Source: Ruminococcaceae bacterium UBA6413 (GTDB lineage Bacteria; Bacillota; Clostridia; Oscillospirales; Ruminococcaceae). From it: a stretch of DNA of 51,452 bases. Below are positions 23,625 to 35,700 of this stretch, piece after piece; the first letter of the stretch is position 1, and each line of letters starts with the position of its first letter. A program made the position numbers and the translations under genes. A model generated the notes under the pieces. That model was not told the origin of the DNA. It made no database searches and was given only the letters and a program-made list of their open reading frames with translations. Location of the stretch: positions 1-51,452 of the forward strand of contig DJPL01000020.1 in NCBI GenBank assembly GCA_002437415.1. The letters are read 5' to 3'.

Positions 23625-25160
23625 ATGTATTCTCAGGTTAACGGAATGGGACTTTTCGGCATGAACGCCTTTAAAGTCACCGCAGAAATAATATCATCAA
23701 GAGGTCAACCCTCGTTCGATATAGTCGGGCTCGGCGACCTTGCCGTGCAGGAAAGCAAGATGCGCATAAAGGGCGCGCTTTCGGGTATCGGCATAACGAT
23801 AAGCGGTCAGAAGCTGACGGTGAACTTAGCCCCCGCAGATGTGCGTAAATGCGGCTCTCTGTACGATTTTACAATAATCGCCGCCATACTGGCGGTCAAC
23901 AATATCATCACCGATGACCTGTCAGACTGCGCCTTTATAGGCGAGGTGTCGCTCGGCGGCTCGCTTGTGTTCACCGGCGGAGTTATCAGTATGGCTATAG
24001 AAGCAAAGAAATGCGGCATAAAGCGGCTGTTCCTCCCTGCCGAAAACGCGAAAGAGGCTTCGGTCGTCGAGGGACTGTCGGTTTACGGAATAAGCCACAT
24101 TTCCGACCTTATAAATCATTTCACGGGCAAAAAACGGATAGAGCCCGAGCCGCCCTATGTTCCCTCACCCGAGATGTTTGAAACCGACGATTTATCCGAT
24201 GTCAAGGGACAGGCGCTTGCGCGCCACGCGCTGGAGGTAGCCGCCGCAGGCTTTCACAACGTACTGCTCATAGGACCTCCCGGCACGGGTAAGAGTATGA
24301 TAGCAAAACGCATACCGTCAATACTCCCGCCGATGAGCTTTGAAGAAAGCATAGAAACGACCGGTATACACTCTATAGCGGGTATGCTCGACCGCGAAAA
24401 ACCGATAGTCACCGTGCGCCCATTCAGAAGCGTATCACACACTGCCTCGGCAGTAGGTCTTATCGGCGGCGGAAGTATCCCCCGCCCCGGTGAAATATCC
24501 CTTGCGCATAACGGCGTATTATTCCTTGATGAGCTGCCCGAGTTTGACCGCAGGACGCTTGAAACGCTCAGACAGCCGCTTGAGGACGGCGTTATAACGA
24601 TATCAAGAGCTCAGGGGTCGGTGTCCTATCCGTGCGACATTATGCTTGTCGCCGCAATGAACCCTTGTCCCTGCGGTAATTTCGGCAATCCGAAGGGTAA
24701 GTGCACCTGCTCGCAGAATATGATACAGAACTATCTCGGCAAGATAAGCCGCCCTGTTCTCGACAGGATAGATATACAGGTGGAAATGCCGCAATTGTCA
24801 TACGAGGAGATCAGCAGTGCGAAAAAGGGCGAGCCGAGCAGTGCCGTGCTTGAACGCATAATGAAAGCGCGGGAAATACAGCAAAAGCGCTTTGCGGGCA
24901 CGGATATCCGCTCGAACTCAAAGATCCCTCCCGCACACCTCCACGAAATGTGCCCGATGGACGAAAACGCAAAGCAAATGCTCTCTGACTGCTTTGACAA
25001 AATGGGGCTGTCCGCAAGAGCGTATGACAGGATACTTAAAGTCGCGCGCACCTGTGCAGACCTTGCGGGAAGCAAGATAATAAGACGGCAGGATATATCG
25101 GCGGCGGTCAATTTCAGAAGCCTTGACAGGAAATATTGGGGCGCGGGCGGTAAGCGATAA
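23625..25160 (+). CDS. YifB/ComM family Mg-chelatase-like AAA+ ATPase
   Basis: A 511-residue protein with the standard YifB/ComM layout. It has an N-terminal Lon-protease-like (ChlI) domain, a central AAA+ module with Walker A GPPGTGKSM near residue 217 and Walker B LFLDELPEF, a Cys-rich insertion (NPCPCGNFGNPKGKCTC) and a C-terminal Mg_chelatase_C domain ending RSLDRKYW. ComM is a branch-migration helicase in natural transformation in Gram-negatives; its role in Clostridia is not established. It is a single gene with its own promoter. Confidence 0.93.
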   Translation: MYSQVNGMGLFGMNAFKVTAEIISSRGQPSFDIVGLGDLAVQESKMRIKGALSGIGITISGQKLTVNLAPADVRKCGSLYDFTIIAAILAVNNIITDDLSDCAFIGEVSLGGSLVFTGGVISMAIEAKKCGIKRLFLPAENAKEASVVEGLSVYGISHISDLINHFTGKKRIEPEPPYVPSPEMFETDDLSDVKGQALARHALEVAAAGFHNVLLIGPPGTGKSMIAKRIPSILPPMSFEESIETTGIHSIAGMLDREKPIVTVRPFRSVSHTASAVGLIGGGSIPRPGEISLAHNGVLFLDELPEFDRRTLETLRQPLEDGVITISRAQGSVSYPCDIMLVAAMNPCPCGNFGNPKGKCTCSQNMIQNYLGKISRPVLDRIDIQVEMPQLSYEEISSAKKGEPSSAVLERIMKAREIQQKRFAGTDIRSNSKIPPAHLHEMCPMDENAKQMLSDCFDKMGLSARAYDRILKVARTCADLAGSKIIRRQDISAAVNFRSLDRKYWGAGGKR

Positions 25161-25233
25161 ATGATATTTCAGACAAAACAACCGCATTTTCTTCGGTCGA
25201 CAATTATAAAAATGCCGAAAATTTTTCTTTGAC

Positions 25234-25316
25234 TTGACAAACGTAAATTTGAAATGCTAAAATAAATACAGTCGAGTAGCGAAAGCGTAAATCCGGACAA
25301 CGGATTTACGCTTTTT
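25234..25316 (+). promoter_or_regulatory. Promoter and short attenuator leader of the MATE gene
   Basis: A perfect TTGACA (25234-25239), 18-bp spacer and extended TGC-TAAAAT (25258-25263) precede a leader of only about 47 nt. The leader ends in a perfect terminator: GCGTAAATCCG (25285-25295), loop GACAA, CGGATTTACGC (25301-25311), TTTTT. The bases before the stem (CGAGTAGCGAAAGCGTAAA) align with the pnuC leader, and the promoters are also alike. A terminator placed between promoter and ATG implies conditional read-through. Confidence 0.72.
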
Positions 25317-25343
25317 ATTTTGCTCAAAAGAAAGGACATAAGT

Positions 25344-26705
25344 ATGGAACAAGAAAAACTAAGCAGGCTCGGAACAGAACCTGTAAAAAAGCTTTTGCTC
25401 AGAACGGGACTCCCTGTGATACTCTCTATGGTGCTTCAGGCGGTATACAACATAGTTGACAGCGCATTTGTGACCAATATGCAGACAGGCGGCGAGGCGG
25501 CGTTCAATGCGCTGACGCTTGCGTTTCCTATGCAGATGCTTATGGTAGCTGTCGGCATAGGCACGGGAGTAGGCGCAAATGCCATGCTGTCAAAATCCCT
25601 CGGTCAGGGTGACAAAGAAAAAGCAAGCTTCACAGCGGGCAACGCGGAGTTTCTTGCGCTGATAATATATATCGTGTTCCTGCTTCTCGGGCTGTTCGGT
25701 GTTGAGCCTTATATCCGCACACAGTCACAGGACGAAGAAATAATTGGGATGGCGGTCGATTATCTCACGATCTGCTGTACAATGTCATTCGGTATCACCT
25801 TCTTCTCAGTATACGAAAAGCTGCTTCAATCAACCGGCAGGTCGTTATTTTCGACAATAGCGCAGATAACGGGCGCTGTGACCAACATCATACTTGACCC
25901 GATAATGATATACGGACTTCTCGGCTTCCCCGAAATGAAGGTAAAGGGTGCGGCACTCGCAACGGTGATCGGTCAGGTCGTATCCTGCGTCACCGCTCTT
26001 ATTTTCCATCTTAAATTCAACAAGGAAATAAATAAGACCCTGCGATATAAAAAGCCGCACGGTGCGATCATAAAGGGCATATACTCGATAGGTCTTCCCG
26101 CTATAATCGCGCAGGCGCTTATGTCAATAATGACCTACGGAATGAATGTCATCTTAGGCTCGGTAAGTGTAGATGCCGTCACCGCCTACGGACTTTACTA
26201 CAAGGTACAGCAGTTCTTCCTGTTTGCCGCATTCGGTATGCGCGACGCTATAACCCCGGTTGTTTCGTATGCACATGGAATGGCTGACAAGAAGCGTATC
26301 AACGAGGGCATAAAATACGGTATGCTCTACACACTTATAATAATGGCCCTCGGCACACTGCTTATCGAAATATTCGCCGTTCCTCTCGGCGAGATGTTCT
26401 CGCTTTCAGGCAACTCTCTCAGGCTCTGCACCGATGCAATGCACATAATCACGATAAGCTTTGTGTTTGCGGGAATGAATATCGCGTTTCAGGGCATATT
26501 CCAGGCGATCGACGGCGGATTACAGTCGCTTATCGTTTCCCTCTTAAGACAGCTTGTGCTTGTTCTCCCGGTCGCATGGGGATTTTCCCTGCTTGTCCTG
26601 GGCGGCGCACCTGATATGCTTATGTGGTGGGTATTCCCGATAGCTGAGGTTGTTTCCGCCGCAGTATCACTGATATTTATGTCGGCTCTGCGTAAAAGGA
26701 TATAG
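25344..26705 (+). CDS. MATE family efflux transporter
   Basis: A 453-residue integral membrane protein with about 12 predicted segments in two homologous halves, as in MATE (DinF/NorM-like) drug or metabolite/cation antiporters. Family signatures include the N-terminal LRTGLPVILSMVLQAVYNIVDSAF-type helix, GVGANAMLSKSLGQGD and TNIILDPIMIYG. Substrate cannot be told from sequence. The ATG at 25344 has AAAGGA about 8 nt upstream. Read-through of the preceding terminator leader probably controls it. It converges on the giant gene. Confidence 0.93.
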   Translation: MEQEKLSRLGTEPVKKLLLRTGLPVILSMVLQAVYNIVDSAFVTNMQTGGEAAFNALTLAFPMQMLMVAVGIGTGVGANAMLSKSLGQGDKEKASFTAGNAEFLALIIYIVFLLLGLFGVEPYIRTQSQDEEIIGMAVDYLTICCTMSFGITFFSVYEKLLQSTGRSLFSTIAQITGAVTNIILDPIMIYGLLGFPEMKVKGAALATVIGQVVSCVTALIFHLKFNKEINKTLRYKKPHGAIIKGIYSIGLPAIIAQALMSIMTYGMNVILGSVSVDAVTAYGLYYKVQQFFLFAAFGMRDAITPVVSYAHGMADKKRINEGIKYGMLYTLIIMALGTLLIEIFAVPLGEMFSLSGNSLRLCTDAMHIITISFVFAGMNIAFQGIFQAIDGGLQSLIVSLLRQLVLVLPVAWGFSLLVLGGAPDMLMWWVFPIAEVVSAAVSLIFMSALRKRI

Positions 26706-26741
26706 TCGAATGACCTACAATAAACGCTTCTGATATAGCAA

Positions 26742-26772
26742 AACGCGGGCATCGTTTTTCGATGCCCGCGTT
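26742..26772. terminator. Bidirectional terminator between MATE and giant gene
   Basis: A perfect 13-bp stem (AACGCGGGCATCG) with a short T loop lies 36 bp past the MATE stop and 14 bp past the giant gene's stop on the other strand. The flanks are A/T-rich on both sides, so it probably serves both convergent genes. Confidence 0.82.
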
Positions 26773-26786
26773 GCTTTATTCATTTA

Positions 26787-29700
26787 TCAGTCAGCCTCTG
26801 TTTTGCCGCTGACACTTACATATGTGCCGTAAAGCGGTGTGCTTCCGCTCATATAATAAGCGCAAACTCTGAACCTGTATGAAGTGTTCTTAACAAGACC
26901 TGCTTTTCTGAATGTTGTTGTGCCGGTGTCGGTTATCTTCGCAACACGCACCCACTTACCGTCCTGAGCCATTTCAACAATATAGCCCTGAGCCGAGGTG
27001 TTCTTATTCCAGTTGATACGCAGTGCATCCTTGGCAGTTCCGCCTATCTTAACGCGTGTCATTGCCGACGGATTTGTCCTTTCGGTGATCATGTCGCTGT
27101 ATGCACCATAGTGTGCAACAGTTCCGCTCATCTTATAGGCTCTTACTCTGAGCTTATAAACCGTTGAAGGCTTAAGTCCTGCAACTCTGAAACCGGTAGT
27201 GCTGTTGTTTGTAATCTTACCGGCTCTTGACCATGCACCGTCCTTGTATATCTCAACGATATAGCCGTCAGCCGAAGCATTCTTAGTCCAGCTTATATGC
27301 AGTGCGTCAGCCGCTCTGCCGGAAAGCTTTGCACCTGTCATTGCAGACGGATTTGTCATTGCTGTTACTACTGTGCTGTATGCACCGTAGTATGCGACAG
27401 TTCCGCTCATCTTATAGGCTCTTACTCTGAGCTTATAAACCGTTGAAGACTTAAGTCCGGAAACTCTGAGACCGGCAGTGCTGTTGTTTGTGATCTTACC
27501 GGCTCTTGACCATGCGCCGTCCTTGTATATCTCAATGATATAGCCGTCAGCCGAAGCATTCTTAGTCCAATTTATATGCAGTGCGTCAGCCGCTCTGCCG
27601 ACAAGCTTTATGCCTGTCATTACAGACGGATTTGTCATAGCGGTTACTGTCGTGCTGTATGCACTGTAAACTGCTGTGCTTCCGCTCATCTTATAAGCTT
27701 TTACTCTGAACTTATAAACTGTTGATGCCTTAAGACCTTCAGCTCTGAAGGTTACTGTGCTGTTGGTTGTTATCTTACCGGCTCTTGACCATGCGCCGTC
27801 CTTGTATATCTCAATGATATAGCCGTCAGCCGAAGCGTTCTTGTTCCAGTTGATACGCAGTGCGTCACCGGCTGTGCCGCCAAGTGTTACGCCTGTTACT
27901 GCCGCAAGTACAAGCTTATCGGTGTATGCTGTCTTGTAAGAATTACCGCAAACCGAGCACTTGTGCAGTGTATAACCCTTTTCGGTATAGGTGGGCTCAA
28001 CTATGCTTTCAACATACTTATGACCTGTTGCCTGTATTACGACTGTTTCCTTTGCTCCGCAGCCCGAGCAGGTTCTTTCCTTTATGCCGGTAGTTGTGCA
28101 GGTTGCCGCCTTGGTAACCTTCCAGTTGCCGTAGCTGTGTACGCGTGTTGCCGCAATGATCTGTGTTTCCTTATTGCCGCATACCGAGCATTCTCTTGAC
28201 TGCTCGCCGTCTGTAATACAGCTTGCTTCCTTTGTTACCTTCCACTGACTGTAGCTGTGACCCTTGGCAGCAATAGTCTTTGTCTGCTTATAATCACATC
28301 TTGTGCAGTGTCTTTCCTGAGAACCGTCTGCCGTGCAGGTTGCCTCTGTCGTAACGCTCCATGCCGTAAGCGAATGTCCGAGTGCGCTTCCTGTGAATGT
28401 TGCTTCACTTGCTGTACCCTTGCTTGACAGTCCGCAGTCTGCGCAGGATACATAGTACTCCGACTTCTGCGTGCAGGTTGCCGCTGTCTTAAGGTACTTA
28501 GTTGTAGCTGTCTTAGCCGTGAATGTGTGGGCTGTCATTTCGCCGTATTCAGCGCCGCAGTCCGCACACTTTGCCTTAGCAGTGCAGGTTGCCGTACCGC
28601 CGTGGCAGTCGGCTGTTTCGGTGTGCTTGCTGTCGTTAGCACAAACTCTTGTATGAGTTCCGTTGCCGTTTGATACCCAGGCACCGTACTTATGACCTAA
28701 AGGATCACCGACTACCTGAGTAACGGTAGGATCGATAAACGCGCTGCTCTTACCGCACATTGTGCAAACAAGATAATATACAGCCGCATTTGTGCAGTCG
28801 GCAGGAGATTTCAGATACTTGGAATCCTTTATAAGCTCATAGTTGTGCGGCAGTAAATCGCCGTACTCGGCATGGCATATTTCGCAAACTGCCTTGTTTG
28901 TGCAGTCCGCCTCGCCGCCTGTGTGTTTGCATTCGGTTATCGTAGCTGTTACAATATCCGACTTAACTGAAACACCTGCCGTTGTAGCGTTGCTGTAGGT
29001 AATACGGCAGTAATACTTGCCTGTTGTGAGGTTCGCAAGTGACAGTGTTTTGCCCGTAGCGCCATCTATCGCGGTTTCGTTGCCGTTTTCATCTACGCTG
29101 AACCACTGATAAGCAATAGCCGGGTTTACTTCTGCAGTGTACAGTGCCATTGCACCGACTTCAAGTGACGGTATGCCGTTCGGATAATAACCGTTGGTAT
29201 AATATACCGTATCATCCGGCTGTGTTATCGACATAGGACACATACGCACTCTCAAGCCAATGGATTCTGCTGTTTCTGTTGCCGATGTAAGATGGTATAT
29301 ATCTATCCATTCATTGGTCTTGCCGTCCTGTACCCAGTTGCCCGGAACAATATAATCGGCTATTACCTTGCCCTCGGTAGTAACATCGATCTGAGCGAAT
29401 TGACCTGACGCAATGCTTACATTACCGCCGTTTATAGTGAGGTGTCTGACATTGATGGCACTCATTGTAACATTGCCGCCGTTTATGATCACATCGCTCG
29501 TGGCAAGTCCGGCAAAATCAACATTACCGCTTTCTACAATGACTGCTGTATTGTCTGCCCCATTTGACACTAAAGCACGACCGAGGATCGTTATATCGGC
29601 ATCGCCCTTTATGATAACGGGCTTACTAATATATACACGGGCGAGTACCCTGAATGTGAACTTACCGCCGCTTATAACGATCTGTTCCTTATATCCGTTT

Positions 29701-32700
29701 GCGTCATAGAGCGGGTATAATGTACAACCCTCATTTTCGCTCTTCTGAGCGTCAGCCACAGCCTCGTACAAGTCGTTATAATACTTAACGCTGTCGCCGT
29801 TTACTATCTTTGCGTGGAACTGATTTTTACATATCTCACAATATGTCGGATTGGTAATGTTACCGTTCGTATCTTCGTCTGTTATCGGATCGACAATACT
29901 TGCGCTAGGATGCTCACAGTCAACAAGGTCTATGCTTACGGTATTTGTCTTTACCTCATAGCCGTCGTAAGTAACTATGAAGTATACCTCTGCAACATCG
30001 CTGTCGCCTGCAAGCGTTAATATTTCCGATGAGTTCAATGTATCGTTATAATTCGGATACCTTAAATCCCAATTTTTGCTTTCGGCTTCATTTGAATTTA
30101 CAACACATCTTGATTCTATCGTTACACCTGTAACGCCGTCAAAGACATTTGCGGCAGAATCAATGATTATGTTGAATTTTACCGTGGGATCGTTGTTGCT
30201 GTTACGATACAGCGTGTTTGTGTCAACACTGAGTGTAGCATCATTCAGCGGAACGTCGGCGATCGTAACATTCTCGGCACTGTCTGCCTCACGCTCGGCA
30301 ACAGTCAGCCAAGTACCGTCTGCATTCTTATATCCGTATCCGTACATAAGCAGCGATGCAACGCCGCCCTCTGCGTTTGTTTCCAGCTTACCGTATGTTC
30401 CGCCTAAAAGTGTCACTTCACCGTAAACCGTAACGCTTTCAAATGTACCGTTGTTTATGCTAAGCTTTGCGCCGTTCTCAACAACGATATTTTTAACACT
30501 GCCGCTACTGCATATCTCCAGACTACCTCCGTCTGCTACGGTTATACTTCTGCCGTCGTCCGATACAGCGGAAATTCCCTTGCCTTTATAGAAATCAAGC
30601 GAAATCTTGCCTGTAACGGTTATCGGCTTATCAAGCTTGCCGTCAACATTGTTCAGTATCTTGATAATTGAATTATCATTAATTGTTTTTGCCTTATCAA
30701 AAGCCTCATTGATATTATCAAAGTATTCATCGACAATCGTTCCGTCAGCTGCATAGCTTACCCTTGCAACAAACTTTGTGCCGCAGTACTTGCACGCATA
30801 GCTGCTGTCAAGTGCGATACTGCCGTCGGCGCCCTTATGGTCGCAGTCAACGATAGTGAAGTTCTCAGGCTTGCATGTGGAGTCACACAGCTCGCTGTAA
30901 CTATAATAACCGCCGCTGTCCTTAAGCAGACGCTTATCCTTTACCAGTACCTTAGCAAAATCCGAGCACTCAACATCGGCGTATGCATACCAACCGCCGC
31001 TCAGCTTTATATGAGTGGGATCGGCGTTCGCATATACATCAAGAGTACCCTTTATAACCGAGCCGTCGCGTATTGTTACTTCCTTTGCATTCGCTCCGAT
31101 CTCAACTGTGTTCTCAACTGTAGCGCCGCACATATCAAGCTTACCGCTACTGATGTAGACGTTATTTGCGATCGTACCGCCTTCAAGCGTTACCTTACCA
31201 TCGTTCTGCGCGGTAATGACTCTTGCGATACCTTCGCCGCTTCTTATGATTCCGCCGCCGAAGCTGTCCTTGATCGTGACATCAGCGCCCGTAGTAGTGA
31301 TTATCCTGTCCTCAATAAATTCCACCTTATGACCGGCAAGGTCAAGTGTAAACTGACCGCTGTACAGCGTAATGTAGTTTATACCGGAGGTATCGCTTGT
31401 TACCATTACGGTACAGCCCTCATTTTCTTCAAGCTGTGCGTCCTCCATAGCTTCTTCAAAGTCGGTGTAGCACTTTGTGCTGTCGCCGTTTATTATCTCG
31501 GCGTAAATTATGCTTTCGCACTCACCGCAAACAAGATTGCCGTTAGCCGATGAAACCACCTTGTCAGCAGGGTGATAGCATGTATCTACCTCGATAGTGA
31601 CTGTATTGGTGCGAAGCTCATAGCCGTCATACTTTACTATATAGTACACTTCTACAACTTCGCCGTCATTTACAAGCATACCTAAATATGAACAACTTGC
31701 CTCGCCGCTGATACTTACCGTACTGCTGAGCTGTTCTGTGCCAAAGACTGTACGAGTCGTATGACCCTGACCGCTCAGCGGGTTATCGTCGCTGACGGTA
31801 TTTCCGTCACGCATTTCAGCTTTAATGCCGAATGTCACCTTGCCTGTGCCGTTGCGGTAAACCTTTGTTTTGTCCGCTGTAAGCTCGACACTCAGAACAG
31901 GTGCTTCCGTTACCGTTACATTGCTTATCGACGTATTTTCACGGTCGGCAATTGAAACCCATGTACCGTCCGAATTCTTATAGGCATAACCGGGTGCAAG
32001 CAACGAGTCAACTGTAATGCCTTCTGCGCAGACTATATCACCAAAGCTTCCTCCGGCGAGCTCTGCGTCACCTTCGGCAATCAGAGTTGACAGAGAACCG
32101 CCGTTGACGATTATTTTCGAGCCGGATAAGCCTTCGACAATTAAGAGCTCGTCATTCTCACCGCCGTTTACAGTAAGCGTACCGCCGTCATCTACCGTTA
32201 TGGTGCTCGTATAGTATGTTATACTAAGATCATGACCGTTAAGCTCAAGCGTTACATTGCCTGTAACATGTATCGCCCTTGTAAGCCCGTCTGAATTATC
32301 CTTATATAATGTTACTGTAGCCGTACCCGCCTCATTAGCCTTGCCAAACGCATCGCAGACATCACTGAACGGCTCTGTCTTTTCGCTTCCGTCAGCCGTA
32401 TAGCTTACAGTTGCAACGATTTCCTCGTTGCAGTAAGGACAGGGGTTTCCGTCAAGTACATAGCTGCCGTATTTGTCCTTATGGTCGCACTTTTCAACAA
32501 CAATAGAATCGATTTCGGTCTTGCTCTGAATATCAGCATATTTGTAAAGAATAACGCCACTCATATCATGGCCTATAACTCTGCTTCCGCTTGCAATTGC
32601 CTTGCCTAAAGTATATCCAAAGAAAGTCACAATGTGGAATCTGCCGCTTACGATAGAGAGATTACCGAACCGGCTGCCCACCATGCTTAATGAGTGGGCT

Positions 32701-35700
32701 ATGACATCTTTGATAACCGTGTCTCCGCCGTTTATCGTTATTGTGCGGATATAAGCACCGTCTATATCAGCCTTTCCGCCGTATATCGACAGATCGTTAA
32801 TATAAGCCTCGGTGCTGTTTGTCGTAAATGTACCGCCGGATAACTCTACTGCTTCCAGTTCGATTTTGCCGTCAATTGTAACCTTCGCGCTGTATCCTTT
32901 GACCGTTATATTGCAACGGTCGGAAGAGCCGAATTCTTCCGATGACTTGAATGTCACATCTCCACCGGTGATATTAAACTTATACAGTGCAGATACACCT
33001 GCGAGGTCAACGGTAAATTTACCGCCGCTGATCGTTATGTATTCATCAGCTATAGTTCTGGATACCAGCGTTAATGTGCTTCCCTCGTTTTCCGCCGCCG
33101 CAGTCGTTGCCTTTGCTATATCGTCATAATATGTCACTTCGCCGTCGGCTGTTTCGACCTGAGCGATCAGGCAATATCCGCATTCGTCGCACGTTACAAC
33201 GCCGTCCACATTTGTGAGGTTTTCATGTAAGCAGGTTGCAAGTGTAAAGTTCAGTACGTTGGACTTGTATTCATATCCGTCGCAAGTAAATATGCAGTAA
33301 TACTCAACCTCGCCGTCGGGTATGCCGCAAGCATCTACATCCGCGCCGCTAATAGTTGTAAAGTCAACCCCCAACAAACTATCGGCTGTAAGTTCAATAC
33401 CGTTTACAAAGTCCGAATAGCTCACTTGCAAATCACCGGCTAATTCTTTTGCAACATCGACAGTGACACTCTGCATACCGTTACGATATATAACAGGTGA
33501 CTCACCATTTTGCCATGCAATGCGTGCGCTCTTTATGGGGGCTTTCTTTACAGTAACGATATCACCGTTTATTGCCTTTTCTTCACGTTCTGCAACCGTA
33601 AGCCATTTCTCGTCATCCACATTATAATAAGCATAACCGTCCACAAGAACAGAGTCAAGTGTGTCGCCACCGTTGTCTATAGTGAGGAATTTGAATGTAC
33701 CGCCGCTGATCTCTGCGTCGCCGTAAATGTCGAGCCTATTGATCGTACCGCCACAGATTATAACGTTGCCGTCTGCTGTGATATAATCACAGTAACCGCT
33801 GTTAACGGTTATTTTCGAGCCGGGGTTAGTGTAAATATTCGCGGGTATTCTGCCATCTCCGTTTACGGTAAGCGCACCGCCGTTATATATATAAATACGT
33901 GAACTGCTAACTATATCACCCAGAATTTTACCGTTCAGCTCAAGCGTTACATCACCCGTAATGATAATGTTGCGTATGAGATCGCTGTCTTCGTTATTTG
34001 TGAGATCGCTGTCTGTGATATCCTTATACAGCTTTACGGTAGCAGTACCTACCTCGTTTGCCTTGTCGAATGCGGCAAGGACATTCTCAAAGAGATCTAT
34101 CCTTTCTGATCCGTCGCTGCCGATATAATTAACAGTTGCAACATATTCGTTGTTACAATATATGCACCTGCCTGATGAGTCAAGAGCTATACGATTGGAC
34201 GCATCGTCCTCGATATGCAGACATTTTTTGACGAAGACATAGGAGATACCGGTACTCTCGGAAATATCGCTGTATTTATATGATTTGCCTGCGTCATCCA
34301 TTACTGTTGTACCCTTTGCAAGAGCCTTGCCTAAAGTATAACCGCTTCCGTCTTCGCAAGTCACACTGCTGAAGTATCCGCCTTCAATAGAAACGCTGTA
34401 TTCCGTTTCACTGCTGTTCAGCACTAACGTTGTTCCGGCGTTGTTATTTTCTAAGGAATCAGTCACTTTGATTACCGATTCACCGCCGTTTATCGTTATT
34501 TCATTGATCAAAGCACCGTCGACAGTAACCTTGCCGCCTAATGTTGACAGGTTTTCAATATAAGCCTCGGTACTGTTTACTGTAAGCGTACCGCTTGCTA
34601 CTGCTACTGTTCCCAGCTTGATTTTACCGTCAATTGTAACCTTAGCGTCAGCTCCGCATACTTGGATCTCGCTTTTCAGATCTTGTACATCAGCTTGTTC
34701 TGCCGAAGAAATGAAAGTCACGTCACCACCGATGACAACGAAAGTATAACATACCTCCTTACCGTTAAAGTCAACAGTAAACCTGCTGTCTGTCACGGTA
34801 ATGCACGGAGTATCGGTTCCTCTTTCCTTCATCAGTTTTACAGTGCTACCCTCGTTCTCCTGTGCCAGCTTTAAGGCACTGTCTATATCCGCATAGCCTA
34901 ACAGCTTGCCGTCAGCCGCTGTCACCTTGGCTGCTATCGATAAATCACATATACCGCAGAATATTCTTCCGTCACCGTTTTTATCGGTAAGGCTATCCTC
35001 CGGGTGCGAGCAGGTCGCAAGCGTAAGCTTAAGTGTATTAGACTTATATTCGTATCCGTCACACTTGAATACAGTGTAATATTCAGCCTCAACGTCTTCC
35101 GTTACAATCTTACCGATTTCATGAGCGGGTACCATATAATAGTCATTATACAAAACAGAATCGTCCATGCGATTATTGCCGTTCACGAAATCCGAATAGG
35201 TTATCTCCTTTGAACGGTCCGCCAATTCGTATGTAACATTGACGTCTAAATATTTCGCTCCGTTACGGTATGCAACAGGCATTTCTCCGTCTGCCCACGC
35301 AATACTTGCGCTCTTTATGGGGGCTTTTTCCACAATCGCCTTTTTACCGTTGCCATCCCGCGAGGTGCTATAATTTTCCTTTGCACGTTCTGCAATTGAA
35401 AGCCATGCACCGCCGTCCTTTTTATAAGCATAACCGTCAGCCAGAACAGATTCAAGATTGCCGTTAAATATATCGATAAGGTCGAATTTACCGCCGCTGA
35501 GTTTTGCGTTACCGGAAACGGCCAGATATTCTATATTGCCGCCGCCTATTTCTGCGTTGCCTTCTTTGTTAACTGTCACAGAATAGATGTATCCACCGCC
35601 GTTAATGACTAATTTTGAGTTTTTATTAACGTTAATAGACATCTCCATATCGCCATCGCCGTTTACAGTGAGCTTACCGCCGTCATCTACCGTTATGGTT

